A stretch of DNA of 21,508 nt from Merdiplasma sp905207905. Lineage in GTDB: Bacteria > Bacillota > Clostridia > Lachnospirales > Lachnospiraceae. The DNA is taken from positions 1-21,508 of the forward strand of contig CABRXX010000046.1 in the NCBI GenBank assembly GCA_902475025.1. Direction: 5' to 3'. The position numbers were made by a program, and so were the translations under genes. Shown one piece after another: positions 21,238 to 21,508 of the stretch (within the stretch, counting starts at the first letter, position 1; each line of letters begins with the position of its first letter). A model generated the notes under the pieces. That model ran no database searches, was not told the origin of the DNA, and worked only from the letters and a program-made list of their open reading frames with translations.

Positions 21238-21240
21238 AAC

Positions 21241-21326
21241 TGCCGCAGACCGGAATCGAACCGGTACGGGTATCACTACCCACGGGATTTTAAGTCCCGG
21301 GCGTCTGCCAGTTCCGCCACTGCGGC
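21241..21326 (-). tRNA. tRNA-Leu (anticodon UAA)
   Basis: An 86-base cloverleaf on the minus strand. Acceptor GCCGCAG with CTGCGGC, discriminator A; D arm GGCGGAACTGGCAGAC; anticodon loop CTTAAAA with stem GGGA/TCCC; long class II variable arm GTGGGTAGTGATACCC; T arm ACCGG-TTCGATT-CCGGT. No CCA encoded. Its 3' end faces the integrase, so it is the most likely attachment site of the prophage. Confidence 0.93.
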
Positions 21327-21329
21327 ATA

Positions 21330-21402
21330 TGGAACCTATAGGGCTCGAACCTATGACCCTCTGCTTGTAAGGCAGATGCTCTCCCAGCTGAGCTAAGATC
21401 CC
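21330..21402 (-). tRNA. tRNA-Val (anticodon UAC)
   Basis: A 73-base cloverleaf on the minus strand: acceptor GGGATCT with AGGTTCC (two wobbles), D arm AGCTCAGCTGGGAGAGC, anticodon loop CTTACAA on a CTGC/GCAG stem, T arm with TTCGAGC loop, discriminator A. Three bases separate it from tRNA-Leu, so they form one operon. Confidence 0.93.
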
Positions 21403-21457
21403 ATAAAACAGAAGCAAGTTTATGAAACAATTTGTCAATATCACTTACTTCTGCAAG

Positions 21458-21508
21458 CGACCCAGATCGGGCTCGAACCGACGACCTCCGCCGTGACAGG
21501 GCGGCGCT
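21458..21508 (-). tRNA. tRNA-Asp (anticodon GUC), cut by the window edge
   Basis: The 3' two thirds of a tRNA on the minus strand: anticodon stem CCGCC/GGCGG with loop CTGTCAC (anticodon GTC), T arm GTCGG-TTCGAGC-CCGAT, 3' acceptor strand CTGGGTC and discriminator G as expected for Asp. The 5' part lies beyond the window. Confidence 0.9.

Overview
The window is the integrase-proximal two thirds of a temperate tailed-phage genome (siphovirus-like prophage) in a low-to-mid GC Firmicute, most likely a Clostridia/Lachnospiraceae-type host. This rests on the strong AGGAGG ribosome sites, the gene families (DUF2800, DUF2815, VapE, VRR-NUC, Gp157, DUF1492/ArpU-like, Abi_2), and a host-like tRNA-Leu/Val/Asp cluster at the right edge. 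The species cannot be named from sequence alone.

Layout. From about 17.16 kb leftward every gene is on the minus strand: a Cro-like gene, small early proteins (15.6-16.95 kb), a damaged early cluster (14.8-16.3 kb), the replication/recombination module (6.1-14.4 kb: DUF2800 nuclease, DUF2815 SSB-like protein, family A DNA polymerase, primase-helicase of the VapE type, VRR-NUC nuclease, SNF2 helicase), a sigma-region-4-like late regulator (5.3-5.7 kb), a noncoding late leader with a tRNA-like sequence (4.9-5.27 kb), then packaging and head genes (small and large terminase, portal, minor capsid), where the window ends. Most genes overlap by 1-26 bases or abut, as in a single transcript. To the right of 17.2 kb the plus strand carries the lysogeny module: a CI-like repressor, an ImmA-like peptidase, a secreted DUF5067-like protein, an Abi_2/AbiF-type HEPN protein and a tyrosine integrase. 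Three tRNA genes follow on the minus strand. The integrase lies next to the 3' end of tRNA-Leu(UAA), a plausible attachment site.

How it works together. Two near-perfect divergent promoters and three copies of a 17-bp operator at 17172-17250 form the lysis/lysogeny switch. Leftward transcription drives replication. The late regulator probably acts at a candidate promoter with 10-bp-phased direct repeats just downstream of its own gene. The lysogeny side holds two AT-rich cargo genes expressed in the same direction as the repressor.

Most notable points: (1) the Abi_2 HEPN gene has its own strong promoter followed by a compact, about 80-nt, two-hairpin leader ending in an intrinsic terminator, which looks like an independent small RNA and is a candidate RNA antitoxin; (2) three early genes in one 1.5-kb stretch are broken: a truncated Gp157, an AAA ATPase cut inside its Walker A motif and fused to a helix-turn-helix tail, and an HTH gene split at a C7 tract; (3) a G9 tract sits in a ribosome-binding region; (4) an atypical tRNA-like sequence and hairpins lie in the late leader; (5) an AT-rich repeat region lies between VapE and VRR-NUC, a candidate origin.
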